Source of the DNA: an uncultured Faecalibacterium sp.
GTDB taxonomy: Bacteria; Bacillota; Clostridia; Oscillospirales; Ruminococcaceae
DNA: 39,268 bases
Assembly: GCA_934525845.1 (NCBI GenBank)
Contig: CAKSZS010000020.1
Span: 1 to 39,268, forward strand
Direction: 5' to 3'
The notes under the pieces were generated by a model that was not told the DNA's origin, made no database searches, and saw only the letters and a list, made by a program, of their open reading frames with translations. Shown in pieces: positions 30,781-39,169 of the stretch; the stretch's first letter is position 1, and each line of letters opens with the position of its first letter. The translations under genes and the position numbers were made by a program.

Positions 30781-32565
30781 ATGGATGTGCGTGAGATTCT
30801 GGCCCGGCGTCCGCTGTTGTTCGACGGCGGCATGGGAACCTATTATAAAACGGCGCCCGGGCAGGAGTGCGAGCAGGCAAATCTGCTGGACCCGGCGGGC
30901 GTTCAGGCCGTGCACCGTGCGTATCTGAACGCCGGCGCGGATGCCATCAAAACGAACACCTTCGGCCTGCCCCGGATGGCGGCGGCGCAGAACCCGGTGT
31001 GGGAAGCGCTGGCGGATGAGGGCTGGCGTCTGGCCGCAGAAGCCGCAGCTGAGACCGGTGCCGCCGTGTTTGCGGACCTCGGCCCCGCCCCGGACACCGA
31101 AGCCGTCCCGGCGGCACAGCTGTATACCGCGGCGGCAAAGCGCTTTGCCGCACTGGGTGCAAAGAATTATTTGTTCGAGACCCTGAGCACCGATGCCGGC
31201 GTCGTGGAAGCGGTGCGTGCCCTCAAAGCGGAGGTGCCGGACGCCTTTGTGCTGGTGTCCTTTGCGGTGCTGCCGGACGGCTACACCCGGGAAGGTCAGC
31301 ATTGCAGTGCGCTGGTGCGCCGCATGACCGAGAGCGGCGTGGTGGATGCCGTGGGCCTGAACTGCGTATCGGCGCCCGGTGCCATGCGGGCACTGGTGCA
31401 GCGGCTGGGCCGGACGGACCTGCCTCTCTCCGTGATGCCCAACGCGGGCTATCCGGTGGTCACCCGCACCAAGGTGCAGTATCAGGGCAAGCCGGAGTAT
31501 TTTGCCCGGGAACTGGTGCGCATTGCGGCAGACGGGGTGCGCATTCTGGGCGGCTGCTGCGGTACCACCCCGGACCACATCGCGGCACTGCGGGCGGCAC
31601 TGGATGCCCTGCCCGCCGGACAGTCTGCGGCCCCGGCCGCAGCGGTTTCCACCGCCGCCCGGCCGGAAGTGGAAAAAGATGACGCATTCCTGCGCAAACT
31701 GAACGCCGGCCAGAAGGTCATCGCGGTGGAGCTGGATTCCCCCAAGGATGCGGACCTGACCGGCTATCTGGAAGGTGCCCGCCGCCTGCAGGCCGCCGGT
31801 GCGGACCTGATGACCATTGCGGACTGCCCCATTGCCCGGGCACGGATGGATTCCTCCCTGGTGGCCTGCCGGGTGCACCGGGAGCTGGGGCTGAACGTTC
31901 TGCCCCACATGACCTGCCGGGACCGCAACCTGAACGCCACCAAGGCTCTGCTGCTGGGCCTGTATGCCGAGGGCGTGCGGGAGGTGCTGGCCATCACGGG
32001 CGACCCCATCCCCACCGCCGAGCGGGACGAGGTGAAAAACGTGTACCAGTTCAATTCCCGCAAGCTGGCGCAGTACATCGTGTCCCTGGCGGGCGAGGGC
32101 CGGGAGATGCCCAGCCCCATGACCGTGTTCGGGGCGCTGAACCTGAACGCCCGCAACTTTGATGTGGAACTGCGCCGCGCCCGGGAAAAGCTGGACAACG
32201 GCATGAGCGGCTTCCTCACCCAGCCGGTGTTGTCGGCGCAGGCGGTGGAGAACCTGAAAAAGACCCGTGAGACCCTGGGCGGGGACGCTAAGATCTTGGC
32301 GGGCATCCTGCCGGTGGTCAGCCAGCGCAACGCCATTTTTATGGAAAACGAGGTCAACGGCATCCATGTGGATGCGGCCATCATTGAAAAATTTGCCGGA
32401 CTGGACCGCGCGGCGGGTGAGGAGCTGGGCCTGGAGATCTCGGTGCAGGCGGCAAAGGCGGCCCTGCCCTATGCGGATGGCTTCTACCTGATGACCCCCT
32501 TCAACCGGGTGGCCCTGATGGAGCGGCTGATCGCCCGGCTGAACGAAGAAATAATAAAGGATTGA
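30781..32565 (+). CDS. yitJ: Bifunctional homocysteine S-methyltransferase / methylenetetrahydrofolate reductase
   Basis: A 594-aa fusion resembling B. subtilis YitJ. Residues 1-290 are a homocysteine methyltransferase barrel with the three zinc-binding cysteines Cys195 (GLNC) and Cys259-Cys260 (GGCC); the start FDGGMGTYY is typical. Residues 310-594 are a methylenetetrahydrofolate reductase barrel that uses FAD (VELDSPKD, LPHMTCRDRN, ITGDPIP, FLTQPV). Together they would make 5-methyl-THF and move a methyl group to homocysteine or supply the methyl branch; no cobalamin domain is present in this chain. The start is the ATG at 30781 after GGGAGG. Confidence 0.93.
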   Translation: MDVREILARRPLLFDGGMGTYYKTAPGQECEQANLLDPAGVQAVHRAYLNAGADAIKTNTFGLPRMAAAQNPVWEALADEGWRLAAEAAAETGAAVFADLGPAPDTEAVPAAQLYTAAAKRFAALGAKNYLFETLSTDAGVVEAVRALKAEVPDAFVLVSFAVLPDGYTREGQHCSALVRRMTESGVVDAVGLNCVSAPGAMRALVQRLGRTDLPLSVMPNAGYPVVTRTKVQYQGKPEYFARELVRIAADGVRILGGCCGTTPDHIAALRAALDALPAGQSAAPAAAVSTAARPEVEKDDAFLRKLNAGQKVIAVELDSPKDADLTGYLEGARRLQAAGADLMTIADCPIARARMDSSLVACRVHRELGLNVLPHMTCRDRNLNATKALLLGLYAEGVREVLAITGDPIPTAERDEVKNVYQFNSRKLAQYIVSLAGEGREMPSPMTVFGALNLNARNFDVELRRAREKLDNGMSGFLTQPVLSAQAVENLKKTRETLGGDAKILAGILPVVSQRNAIFMENEVNGIHVDAAIIEKFAGLDRAAGEELGLEISVQAAKAALPYADGFYLMTPFNRVALMERLIARLNEEIIKD

Positions 32566-32590
32566 CAAATCGCACAAAAACCGCTATATT
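32562..32590 (+). promoter_or_regulatory. Promoter of valS
   Basis: TTGACA (32562-32567), a 17-bp spacer and TATATT (32585-32590). The -35 overlaps the stop codon of the upstream gene. Confidence 0.88.
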
Positions 32591-32596
32591 CTTTTT

Positions 32597-32849
32597 ATAA
32601 ATGCGTTGAAAAAGAGTGTGCGCTGTTTTTGCCGTTCAGAGAGCCGGAGCTTGGCTGTGAATCCGGTACGGCGGGGCGGTGTGCTGTCACTTTTGAGCAG
32701 GAGCGGTGAGCCGGGAGGTTAGCCGCTCTCGGGGCTGCCCCACGTTACCGGGGCATCAAGGGGCGCGGAGTGTTCCGCGCAATTTGGGTGGTACCGCGGT
32801 CGTGTAAGCTACAGCCGTCCCATGGAACGTTCCGTGGGGCGGCTTTTTT
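32597..32849 (+). promoter_or_regulatory. T-box riboswitch of valS (valine-specific)
   Basis: The leader contains the T-box consensus at 32781-32798 (AATTTGGGTGGTACCGCG). Its anticodon-pairing core binds the tRNA acceptor end. Upstream, a stem III (GCGCGG/CCGCGC around 32763-32780) is visible, and stem I closes with AGTG/CACT. The likely specifier is GTC at 32685-32687, followed by A, a valine codon matching the downstream gene. The terminator stem 32814-32828 with 32829-32843 and six T's (32844-32849) competes with the antiterminator. Uncharged tRNA-Val should favour read-through into valS. Confidence 0.95.
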
Positions 32850-32884
32850 CGTCCCACTTCATCAATTTTTATCGGGAGGATCTT

Positions 32885-35590
32885 ATGAAAGAACTCGCAA
32901 AGCAGTATGATCCCAGCCAGGTGGAAGACCGCATCTACCAGTTCTGGCTGGACGGCGGCTACTTCCACACGAAGGCCGATCCGGACAAGAAGCCCTTTAC
33001 CATCGTCATGCCGCCTCCGAACGTCACCGGCCAGCTGCACATGGGCCACGCCGTGGACAACACCATGCAGGATATCCTGATCCGCACCAAGCGGATGCAG
33101 GGCTACGCTGCTCTGTGGGTGCCCGGCACCGACCATGCCTCCATCGCCACCGAGGCCAAGGTCGTGGAGGCCATGCGCGCCGAGGGCCTGACCAAGGAGA
33201 TGGTGGGCCGTGACGGCTTCCTGGACCGCGCCTGGGCCTGGAAGACCAAGTATGGCAACCGCATCGTCAGCCAGCTGAAGAAGCTGGGCAGCAGCTGCGA
33301 CTGGGACCGTGAGCGCTTCACCATGGACGAGGGCTGCTCTGAGGCCGTCAAGGAAGTGTTCGTGCGCCTGTACGACCAGGGCCTGATCTACCGCGGCAAC
33401 CGCATGGTCAACTGGTGCCCCCACTGCAACACCTCCATCTCGGACGCCGAGGTGGAGTACGAGGAAAAGGACGGCAGCTTCTGGCATCTGCTGTACCCGG
33501 TCAAGGAGACCGGTGAGATGCTGGAGCTGGCCACCACCCGTCCCGAGACCATGCTGGGCGATACCGCTGTGGCCATCAACGGCGATGACCCCCGGTACGC
33601 CCATCTCCACGGCTGCCATGTGGTGCTGCCCCTGCTGAACAAGGAAATCCCCATCGTCTGCGACGAGCACGCCGACATGACCAAGGGCACCGGCGTGGTC
33701 AAGATCACCCCGGCCCACGACCCCAACGACTTTGAGGTCGGTCTGCGCCATGATCTGCCCATCGTGCGGGTGTTCACCTACGACGGCCACATGACCGGCG
33801 CTGCCGACAAGGCCGCTGCCGATGCCCTGTTTGCTTCCGGCAAGAACACCATCAACGAGCCGGAAGTGCTGGACTGCGGCAAGTACGCCGGCATGACCAC
33901 CCTGGAAGCCCGCAAGGCCATTCTGGCCGACCTGAAAGAGGGCGGCTTCCTGAAGGAGATCGAGCCGCTGAAGCACGAGGTCGGCACCTGCTACCGCTGC
34001 CACTCCACCATCGAGCCGATGGTGTCCAAGCAGTGGTTCGTCAAGATGGAGCCGCTGGCCAAGCCCGCCATCGAGAGCGTGGAAAAGGGCGAGATCAAGT
34101 TCGTGCCCGAACGCTTCACCAAGAACTATATGAACTGGATGAAGAACACCCGCGACTGGTGCATCAGCCGTCAGCTGTGGTGGGGCCATCAGATCCCGGC
34201 CTGGTACTGCGACGACTGCGGCGAGACCGTCGTGGCCAAGACCGCGCCCTGCACCTGCCCCAAGTGCGGCAGCACCAAGCTGACCCAGGATCCCGACACC
34301 CTGGACACCTGGTTCTCCTCCGCCCTGTGGCCCTTCAGCACCCTGGGCTGGCCCAACGAGGACAGCGCCGACCTGAAGTACTTCTACCCCACCAACACCC
34401 TGGTCACCGGCTACGACATCATCGGCTTCTGGGTCAGCCGCATGATCTTCTCCGGTCTTGCCTACACCGGCAAGGCACCCTTTGACACCGTCTGCATCCA
34501 CGGCATCGTCCGCGACAGCCAGGGCCGCAAGATGTCCAAGAGCCTGGGCAACGGCATCGACCCGCTGGAGGTCATCGCCAAGTACGGCGCGGACGCTCTG
34601 CGCTTCATGCTGCTGGACGGCTCCACCCCCGGCAACGATATGCGTTACAGCGAGAAGAAGGTGGAGGCTGCCCGCAACTTTGCAAACAAGCTGTGGAACG
34701 CCACCCGCTTCGTGCTGATGAACCTGCCCGAAGACTTTGAGCCGGGCCTGCCCGCCGACGACCGGCTGGACATGAGCGACAAGTGGGTCCTGACCAAACT
34801 GAACCAGGTGGCCGGTGCCATGACCGACAACCTCGACCACTACGAGATGGGTCTGGCCGCTGCCAAGATCAACAGCTTCATCTGGGATGTCTATTGCGAC
34901 TGGTTCATCGAGATCGCAAAGCCCCGCCTGAACTCCGGCGATGCCGAGCAGGCCGACACCGCCCGCCGTGTGCTGGTGTATGTGCTGGACAAGGCCCTCA
35001 AGCTGCTGCACCCCTTCATGCCCTTCATCACCGAGGAACTGTACCAGGCCCTGCCCGGCTCGGCCGAGACTATCATGACCCAGAGCTGGCCCACCTTCGA
35101 CGAAGCCCACAACTGGGCCGCCGAAGAGGAAGCCTTCGAGAAGGTGATGGACTACATCAAGGCTGTGCGTACCATGCGCACCGAGATGAACGTCCATCCC
35201 GCCAAGAAGACCAGCATGATCATCGAGACCGCCGATGCCGCTCCGTTCCAGAACGCACAGGTCTATCTGGCCAAGTTCGCCTTTGCCACTGACGTGACCT
35301 TTACCGAAAAGTACGAGGGCAGCACCGACGGCATGGTGCAGGTGTCCACCCACGCCGCCCGCGGCTTCATCCCCATGATGGAGCTGATCGACCGCGACAA
35401 GGAGCTGGCCCGCCTGAACAAAGAAAAGGCCAAGGCCGAAAAGGAACTGGCCATGTTCGGCAACCAGCTGAACAACCCCAAGTTCGTGGAGCGTGCGCCC
35501 GCCGCCCTGGTGGAGGACATCCGCAATAAGTACGCCAAGAGCCAGGATAAGCTGGCCAACATTGAGCAGAGCATCCAGGCTCTGGGTTAA
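32885..35590 (+). CDS. valS: Valyl-tRNA synthetase
   Basis: ValRS charges tRNA-Val and edits mischarged threonine. The 901-aa class I enzyme carries HMGH (52-55) in the Rossmann fold and KMSKS (549-553). The CP1 editing domain is inserted at about 180-340 (TTRPETMLGDTAVAIN), and cysteine pairs (CYRCHS, CDDCGE, CPKCGS) suggest zinc sites. The anticodon-binding helical domain starts near 610, and the C-terminal coiled-coil arm with many Lys/Glu spans about 835-901. The ATG at 32885 follows GGGAGGA. An in-frame ATG at 32822 lies inside the terminator stem and is rejected. Confidence 0.98.
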   Translation: MKELAKQYDPSQVEDRIYQFWLDGGYFHTKADPDKKPFTIVMPPPNVTGQLHMGHAVDNTMQDILIRTKRMQGYAALWVPGTDHASIATEAKVVEAMRAEGLTKEMVGRDGFLDRAWAWKTKYGNRIVSQLKKLGSSCDWDRERFTMDEGCSEAVKEVFVRLYDQGLIYRGNRMVNWCPHCNTSISDAEVEYEEKDGSFWHLLYPVKETGEMLELATTRPETMLGDTAVAINGDDPRYAHLHGCHVVLPLLNKEIPIVCDEHADMTKGTGVVKITPAHDPNDFEVGLRHDLPIVRVFTYDGHMTGAADKAAADALFASGKNTINEPEVLDCGKYAGMTTLEARKAILADLKEGGFLKEIEPLKHEVGTCYRCHSTIEPMVSKQWFVKMEPLAKPAIESVEKGEIKFVPERFTKNYMNWMKNTRDWCISRQLWWGHQIPAWYCDDCGETVVAKTAPCTCPKCGSTKLTQDPDTLDTWFSSALWPFSTLGWPNEDSADLKYFYPTNTLVTGYDIIGFWVSRMIFSGLAYTGKAPFDTVCIHGIVRDSQGRKMSKSLGNGIDPLEVIAKYGADALRFMLLDGSTPGNDMRYSEKKVEAARNFANKLWNATRFVLMNLPEDFEPGLPADDRLDMSDKWVLTKLNQVAGAMTDNLDHYEMGLAAAKINSFIWDVYCDWFIEIAKPRLNSGDAEQADTARRVLVYVLDKALKLLHPFMPFITEELYQALPGSAETIMTQSWPTFDEAHNWAAEEEAFEKVMDYIKAVRTMRTEMNVHPAKKTSMIIETADAAPFQNAQVYLAKFAFATDVTFTEKYEGSTDGMVQVSTHAARGFIPMMELIDRDKELARLNKEKAKAEKELAMFGNQLNNPKFVERAPAALVEDIRNKYAKSQDKLANIEQSIQALG

Positions 35591-35593
35591 ACT

Positions 35594-36109
35594 GTGAACA
35601 ACTCGATCAATGCAAACGAACGCCCGTCTCCGTGGCTCACGGCCGGGCGGGTCGTGTTCACGCTGGCGCTTGCGGGATGCATCGCGTTCATCTTTTCCAA
35701 TTCCATGAAGATCGCGTCCGTGTCCTCAACGTCCAGCGGGCGGGTGCTCACCCTGCTGCAGGGCATCCTGCGCCGCATGGGCCACCCGGCGCTTGCCCGG
35801 CGCCTGACCGACCACATCGTGCGCAAGATGGCGCACTTCTGCGAGTATATGCTGGAGGGTTTCCTGCTCATGCTCTGTATGCGGGTGTATACCCGGCGGT
35901 ACGTCCGGCACCTCAGCGTGCCCCTGCTGGGCGGGGTGCTCACGGCACTGACCGATGAGACCATCCAGCTGTTCTCCCCGGGCCGCAGCAGCCAGGTCAC
36001 TGATGTGTGGCTGGATTCTGCCGGGGTGCTCGTGGGCATTCTGGCGGCGCTGGTCTTCATGGCGCTGTGCAGGCTGCTGTTTCATCACGCAAAAAGGAGA
36101 AACCAATGA
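35594..36109 (+). CDS. VanZ-family membrane protein
   Basis: A 171-aa VanZ-like protein with about four membrane helices (roughly 17-36, 80-96, 110-125, 138-160). The family hallmarks RKMAHFCEYMLEG and DETIQLFSPGRSSQVTDVWLDSAG are present. VanZ confers low-level teicoplanin resistance in the Tn1546 cluster, but most chromosomal members have no known function and there are no other van genes here. The GTG at 35594 lies 3 nt after valS with only a weak SD; coupling to valS translation is likely. Its end overlaps the next gene as ATGA. Confidence 0.85.
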   Translation: MNNSINANERPSPWLTAGRVVFTLALAGCIAFIFSNSMKIASVSSTSSGRVLTLLQGILRRMGHPALARRLTDHIVRKMAHFCEYMLEGFLLMLCMRVYTRRYVRHLSVPLLGGVLTALTDETIQLFSPGRSSQVTDVWLDSAGVLVGILAALVFMALCRLLFHHAKRRNQ

Positions 36110-37371
36110 CCATCGAACAGGCAAATCAGTATTTTGCATCCCTGCCGGAGGGCTTTGCCTCCACCGGGGAACTGCAGGCCGCCCTGCCGGCTTCCGTCCG
36201 GAAGGTCCAGTTTGTGGGCGTGGCGGGTACCGCCGGCAAAACGGCGGTGGCCGCGCTGCTGGCAGCCATTCTGCGTTCCGCCGGCATCCATGCCGGTCTG
36301 TACCATGCAGGCTGTGAGCCGCTGTCCGCCCGCATCCGGGTGGACGCTGCCCCGGCGGATACGGGGCTGTTCTGTCTTGCGGCAGACGCCCTGTCTGCCG
36401 CAGAGCCGCTGCCGGTGGATGCCGGCGAGCTGGCCGCAGCGGCTTATGTTTTTGGCGAGGCGGGCTGCACCCTGGCCGTGGTGGAACTGCCGGACGCCGG
36501 TCTGGCAGAGGCTCTGCCCCAGATGCCGGTGTGTGCCGTCACATCCGTCGGCCCGGACGGTGTGAGCCGCTCGGTGGAGCGTCTGGCCGCGCTGGCAGCG
36601 GGCGTCATGCGCAGGGATTCCATCTGCGTCACCGCACCGGAACAGTCGAAGGAAGTGCTCAGTGAGCTGATCGTCGCCGCCGGCAAGGCGGACTGCGAGC
36701 TGGTGGTGCCGGACCCGGAGGACATCACCTTCCTGGAAGCCGAAAAGTTTGCCAGTAAGGTGGACTACGGCGGCTACACCGTGCCGCTGGCCTTTCTGGG
36801 CCGTCACGCGGCAGGCAATGCGGCCATGGCCGTGGAGCTGTCGCTGGCACTCTGCCGGAAGGGCTTTGATATCCCGGACGAAGCCATTCTGGAAGGCCTT
36901 GCCGCTGTGGAGAACCGCAGCAGCATCCGGGTGCTGTCCCAGCGCCCGCTGGTCATCCTGGACGCCTGCCGCACTCCGCAGCAGGCTGCAGCCCTTCTGC
37001 GGGTGCTCAACATGGCCAAAGTGCGCCATATGAGCGCCATCATCGGGCTGGCCGAGGAAGAAGGCGCCGAAGCATTCTTCTCAGCGCTGGAAAGCGGTCT
37101 GACCCCGGAAGAGCAGAAGAAGGACAAGTCCACCATGCCCGGCATGAACGAGAATCCCTTTGATAAGGTATATCTCGTCACGCCCGCCGGCGGCGATGAC
37201 TCCATGACCGCGCGCCTGACCGAGAAGGCAAAGTACCATTTTGATGCGGAGCTTTGCGCGACCCTGGACGAAGCGGTGAAGCTGGCCCATGCCAACACCC
37301 GCCGCGGCCTGCTGGTCTGCGGCAGTGAGGCCGCCGCCCTGGAAGCGGCTGTCCTGCTGGAAAACGGCTGA
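36106..37371 (+). CDS. Degenerate FolC/Mur-ligase-like protein
   Basis: A 421-aa protein that aligns in outline with FolC (folylpolyglutamate/dihydrofolate synthase), a gene often found after valS in Firmicutes. The P-loop is GTAGKT (41-46) rather than GTNGKGS. CAVTSVGPDG corresponds to the FolC ITSIGxDH but lacks the His; the segment where FolC has EKAGI with its carbamylated Lys reads AAGVM; LDACRTP replaces the DGAHNP motif. LGRHAAGNAAMAVEL is well kept. The fold is therefore probably intact but metal, carbamate and ligase chemistry look lost. It may be a regulatory or structural paralogue, or act on another substrate. The start is the ATG at 36106 after AAGGAGA. Confidence 0.7.
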   Translation: MTIEQANQYFASLPEGFASTGELQAALPASVRKVQFVGVAGTAGKTAVAALLAAILRSAGIHAGLYHAGCEPLSARIRVDAAPADTGLFCLAADALSAAEPLPVDAGELAAAAYVFGEAGCTLAVVELPDAGLAEALPQMPVCAVTSVGPDGVSRSVERLAALAAGVMRRDSICVTAPEQSKEVLSELIVAAGKADCELVVPDPEDITFLEAEKFASKVDYGGYTVPLAFLGRHAAGNAAMAVELSLALCRKGFDIPDEAILEGLAAVENRSSIRVLSQRPLVILDACRTPQQAAALLRVLNMAKVRHMSAIIGLAEEEGAEAFFSALESGLTPEEQKKDKSTMPGMNENPFDKVYLVTPAGGDDSMTARLTEKAKYHFDAELCATLDEAVKLAHANTRRGLLVCGSEAAALEAAVLLENG

Positions 37372-37401
37372 GCGACACACTTCCCTAAAAAATAAGGCAA
37401 G

Positions 37402-37437
37402 GATCCCGTACACTGAAGCGTGTACGGGATCTTTTTT
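37402..37437 (+). terminator. Intrinsic terminator between the FolC-like gene and spoIIAA
   Basis: A perfect 12-bp stem (37402-37413 with 37420-37431), a 6-nt loop and six T's. Only 23 nt separate the last T from the spoIIAA start, and they are mostly occupied by its SD (AAAGGAGA). Confidence 0.92.
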
Positions 37438-37460
37438 ATGTAAAAGGAGATGGACAGGCC

Positions 37461-37778
37461 ATGGCAACGGTACGCTTCAGCGCGGCAGGGGAGGCCCTGT
37501 ACGCCTATCTGACCGGCGAGATCGATCACGATGCGGCACAAAGCCTGCGGATGCAGCTGGACGATGCGCTGGTCAGCCGCACGCCGCAGGTGCTCATTCT
37601 GGACTTCGGCGGGGTCGGATTTATGGATTCCTCCGGGGTGGGGCTGATCCTCGGGCGGCAGCGCTGTGCCCGGACGCTGGGCACGATCCTGCAGATCCAG
37701 CACGCCCCGGCACAACTGCGCAAGGTCATGCAGCTGGCAAACATCCGGTGCACCGATGCACCCGGGCAGGAGGGATGA
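37461..37778 (+). CDS. spoIIAA: Anti-sigma F factor antagonist SpoIIAA
   Basis: A 105-aa STAS protein, first gene of a spoIIA operon. In spore formers, dephosphorylated SpoIIAA binds SpoIIAB and frees sigma F in the forespore. The phosphorylation site is visible as MDSSGVGLILGR, with Ser57/Ser58, and the N-terminal LTGEIDHDAA matches SpoIIAA more than the RsbV group. The next two genes encode its partners; spacing to spoIIAB is 3 nt. The start is the ATG at 37461. A dedicated sigma-H promoter was not recognised between the terminator and the start. Confidence 0.93.
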   Translation: MATVRFSAAGEALYAYLTGEIDHDAAQSLRMQLDDALVSRTPQVLILDFGGVGFMDSSGVGLILGRQRCARTLGTILQIQHAPAQLRKVMQLANIRCTDAPGQEG

Positions 37779-37781
37779 ACC

Positions 37782-38225
37782 ATGAAAGCAGAAAACCGAA
37801 CGAAGATCCAATTTGATTCGCTCAGCATCAACGAAAGCTATGCCCGCGGGGCGGTGGCCGCCTTTCTGGCCCGGTACGACCCCACGGTGCCCCAGCTGGC
37901 CGACATCAAGACTGCGGTGTCCGAAGCCGTCACCAACTGCATCGTGCACGCCTACCCGGACCGCATCGGCCCGGTGACGCTGTGCGTGGCGGTGTACCCG
38001 GAACGGGAGGTGCACATCACGGTCAGCGATCAGGGCATCGGCATCCCGGACATTCCACAGGCCATGGAGCCGCTGTTCACCACCGGCAATCCGGAGGAAC
38101 GCTCCGGCCTGGGCTTTGCGGTCATGCAGAGCTTTATGGATAAGGTCCGGGTGACGTCCCGCCCGGGCAAGGGGACCAGGGTGCTGCTCATCAAACGCCT
38201 GACGGAACGGGAGACTGCTACATAA
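37782..38225 (+). CDS. spoIIAB: Anti-sigma F factor SpoIIAB (serine kinase)
   Basis: A 147-aa GHKL-fold kinase that binds sigma F or phosphorylates SpoIIAA. The N box has Glu48 and Asn52 in SEAVTNCIVHAY; the G1 box is DQGIGIPD (83-90); PLFTTGNPEERSGLGFAVMQSF is the ATP-lid region, very close to B. subtilis SpoIIAB. These features favour SpoIIAB over RsbW. The ATG at 37782 lies after GGAGG, inside a tight operon with spoIIAA upstream and sigF 19 nt downstream. Confidence 0.95.
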   Translation: MKAENRTKIQFDSLSINESYARGAVAAFLARYDPTVPQLADIKTAVSEAVTNCIVHAYPDRIGPVTLCVAVYPEREVHITVSDQGIGIPDIPQAMEPLFTTGNPEERSGLGFAVMQSFMDKVRVTSRPGKGTRVLLIKRLTERETAT

Positions 38226-38244
38226 AAAGAAAGGCGGTCATCAC

Positions 38245-38916
38245 ATGGTAACGGACAAGACCCGGCGGGAAGCATTCATCGAACAGAACCTGGGGCTGGT
38301 GCACGCCTGTGCCGGGCGGTTCCGGGGGCGCGGCATCGAATACGACGATCTGTACAGCGCAGGCTGCATGGGGCTGGTGAAGGCCTGCGATAACTTTGAT
38401 GCAAACCGCGGCGTCTGCTTTTCCACCTATGCGGTGCCGGTGATCCTGGGAGAGATCAAAAAGCTGTTCCGGGATGGCGGAACGGTCAAGGTGAGCCGTT
38501 CCCTGAAAGAACTGTGGATCCGTGTGCAGGCTGCACGGGAGCACGCCCTAAAGCTGTGCGGCAGAGAGCCGACGATCTCCCAGCTGTCTCAGCTGCTGGG
38601 AGAAAGCGAAGAAATGATCACACTGGCCATTCAGGCAGCGCAGCCGGCCATGAGCCTGACCCCGGAGAACGAAGAAGGGGAGCACCAGCTGGACATTCCG
38701 GTGGAGTCCCCGGAGGAAGCGCTGGCAGACCGGCTCAGTCTGGCACAGGCGCTTCGGAGACTGCCGGAACAGGATCAGCAGCTGATCCATCTGCGGTTTT
38801 ATGCAAACCGGACCCAGAGTGAGACAGCAAAGGTCCTGCATACCACGCAGGTGCAGATCTCCCGGCGGGAACGGAAGCTTCTGGGACAGCTTCGGGCCTT
38901 TCTCTTGGAGGAATGA
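38245..38916 (+). CDS. sigF: RNA polymerase sigma factor SigF
   Basis: A 223-aa sigma-70-family factor. Region 2 has NLGLVHACAGRFRGRGIEYDDL and GLVKACDNFDANRGVCFSTYA; region 3 has REPTISQLSQLLGE; region 4 ends the chain with the HTH TQSETAKVLHTTQVQISRRE. The ATG at 38245 follows AGAAAGG. The operon context makes it sigma F, the first forespore sigma factor, rather than sigma B or G. B. subtilis SigF is somewhat longer (about 255 aa), so the N terminus here is shorter. If the host does not sporulate, its regulon is an open question. Confidence 0.93.
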   Translation: MVTDKTRREAFIEQNLGLVHACAGRFRGRGIEYDDLYSAGCMGLVKACDNFDANRGVCFSTYAVPVILGEIKKLFRDGGTVKVSRSLKELWIRVQAAREHALKLCGREPTISQLSQLLGESEEMITLAIQAAQPAMSLTPENEEGEHQLDIPVESPEEALADRLSLAQALRRLPEQDQQLIHLRFYANRTQSETAKVLHTTQVQISRRERKLLGQLRAFLLEE

Positions 38917-38999
38917 GTGGTAAGATTTCCAAAATGGAAAGAAAAAACTGGGCAATAAGTCAAAAGAAAGACTTTGCATCAAAAAGTTTGCAAAAAAGC

Positions 39000-39028
39000 T
39001 TGCATTTTGGCAGGTGCTGTGCTAAAAT
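39000..39028 (+). promoter_or_regulatory. rRNA-type promoter P1
   Basis: TTGCAT (39000-39005), a 17-bp spacer and TAAAAT (39023-39028), with an A/T-rich stretch just upstream that can serve as an UP element. Confidence 0.75.
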
Positions 39029-39140
39029 ACATTACTGTCAGGCGGACGTCCGACAGAATGAAACACTTCAAAACAGACGTTCAAACGTTGAGAATCCGGA
39101 AAAGTTCGACAAGAACTTCCAAAAGATTTTCAAAAAGTGC

Positions 39141-39169
39141 TTGACAGGTTGCCACGAAAGTGGTAAAAT
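39141..39169 (+). promoter_or_regulatory. rRNA-type promoter P2
   Basis: TTGACA (39141-39146), a 17-bp spacer and TAAAAT (39164-39169), 141 bp after P1 and preceded by A/T-rich sequence. Tandem promoters of this kind are characteristic of rRNA operons. Confidence 0.85.

Noticed and set aside
35594..36109. VanZ gene as evidence of a glycopeptide-resistance cluster
   Set aside because: No vanHAX, vanR/S or transposon genes are present; chromosomal VanZ-family genes are widespread in Firmicutes.
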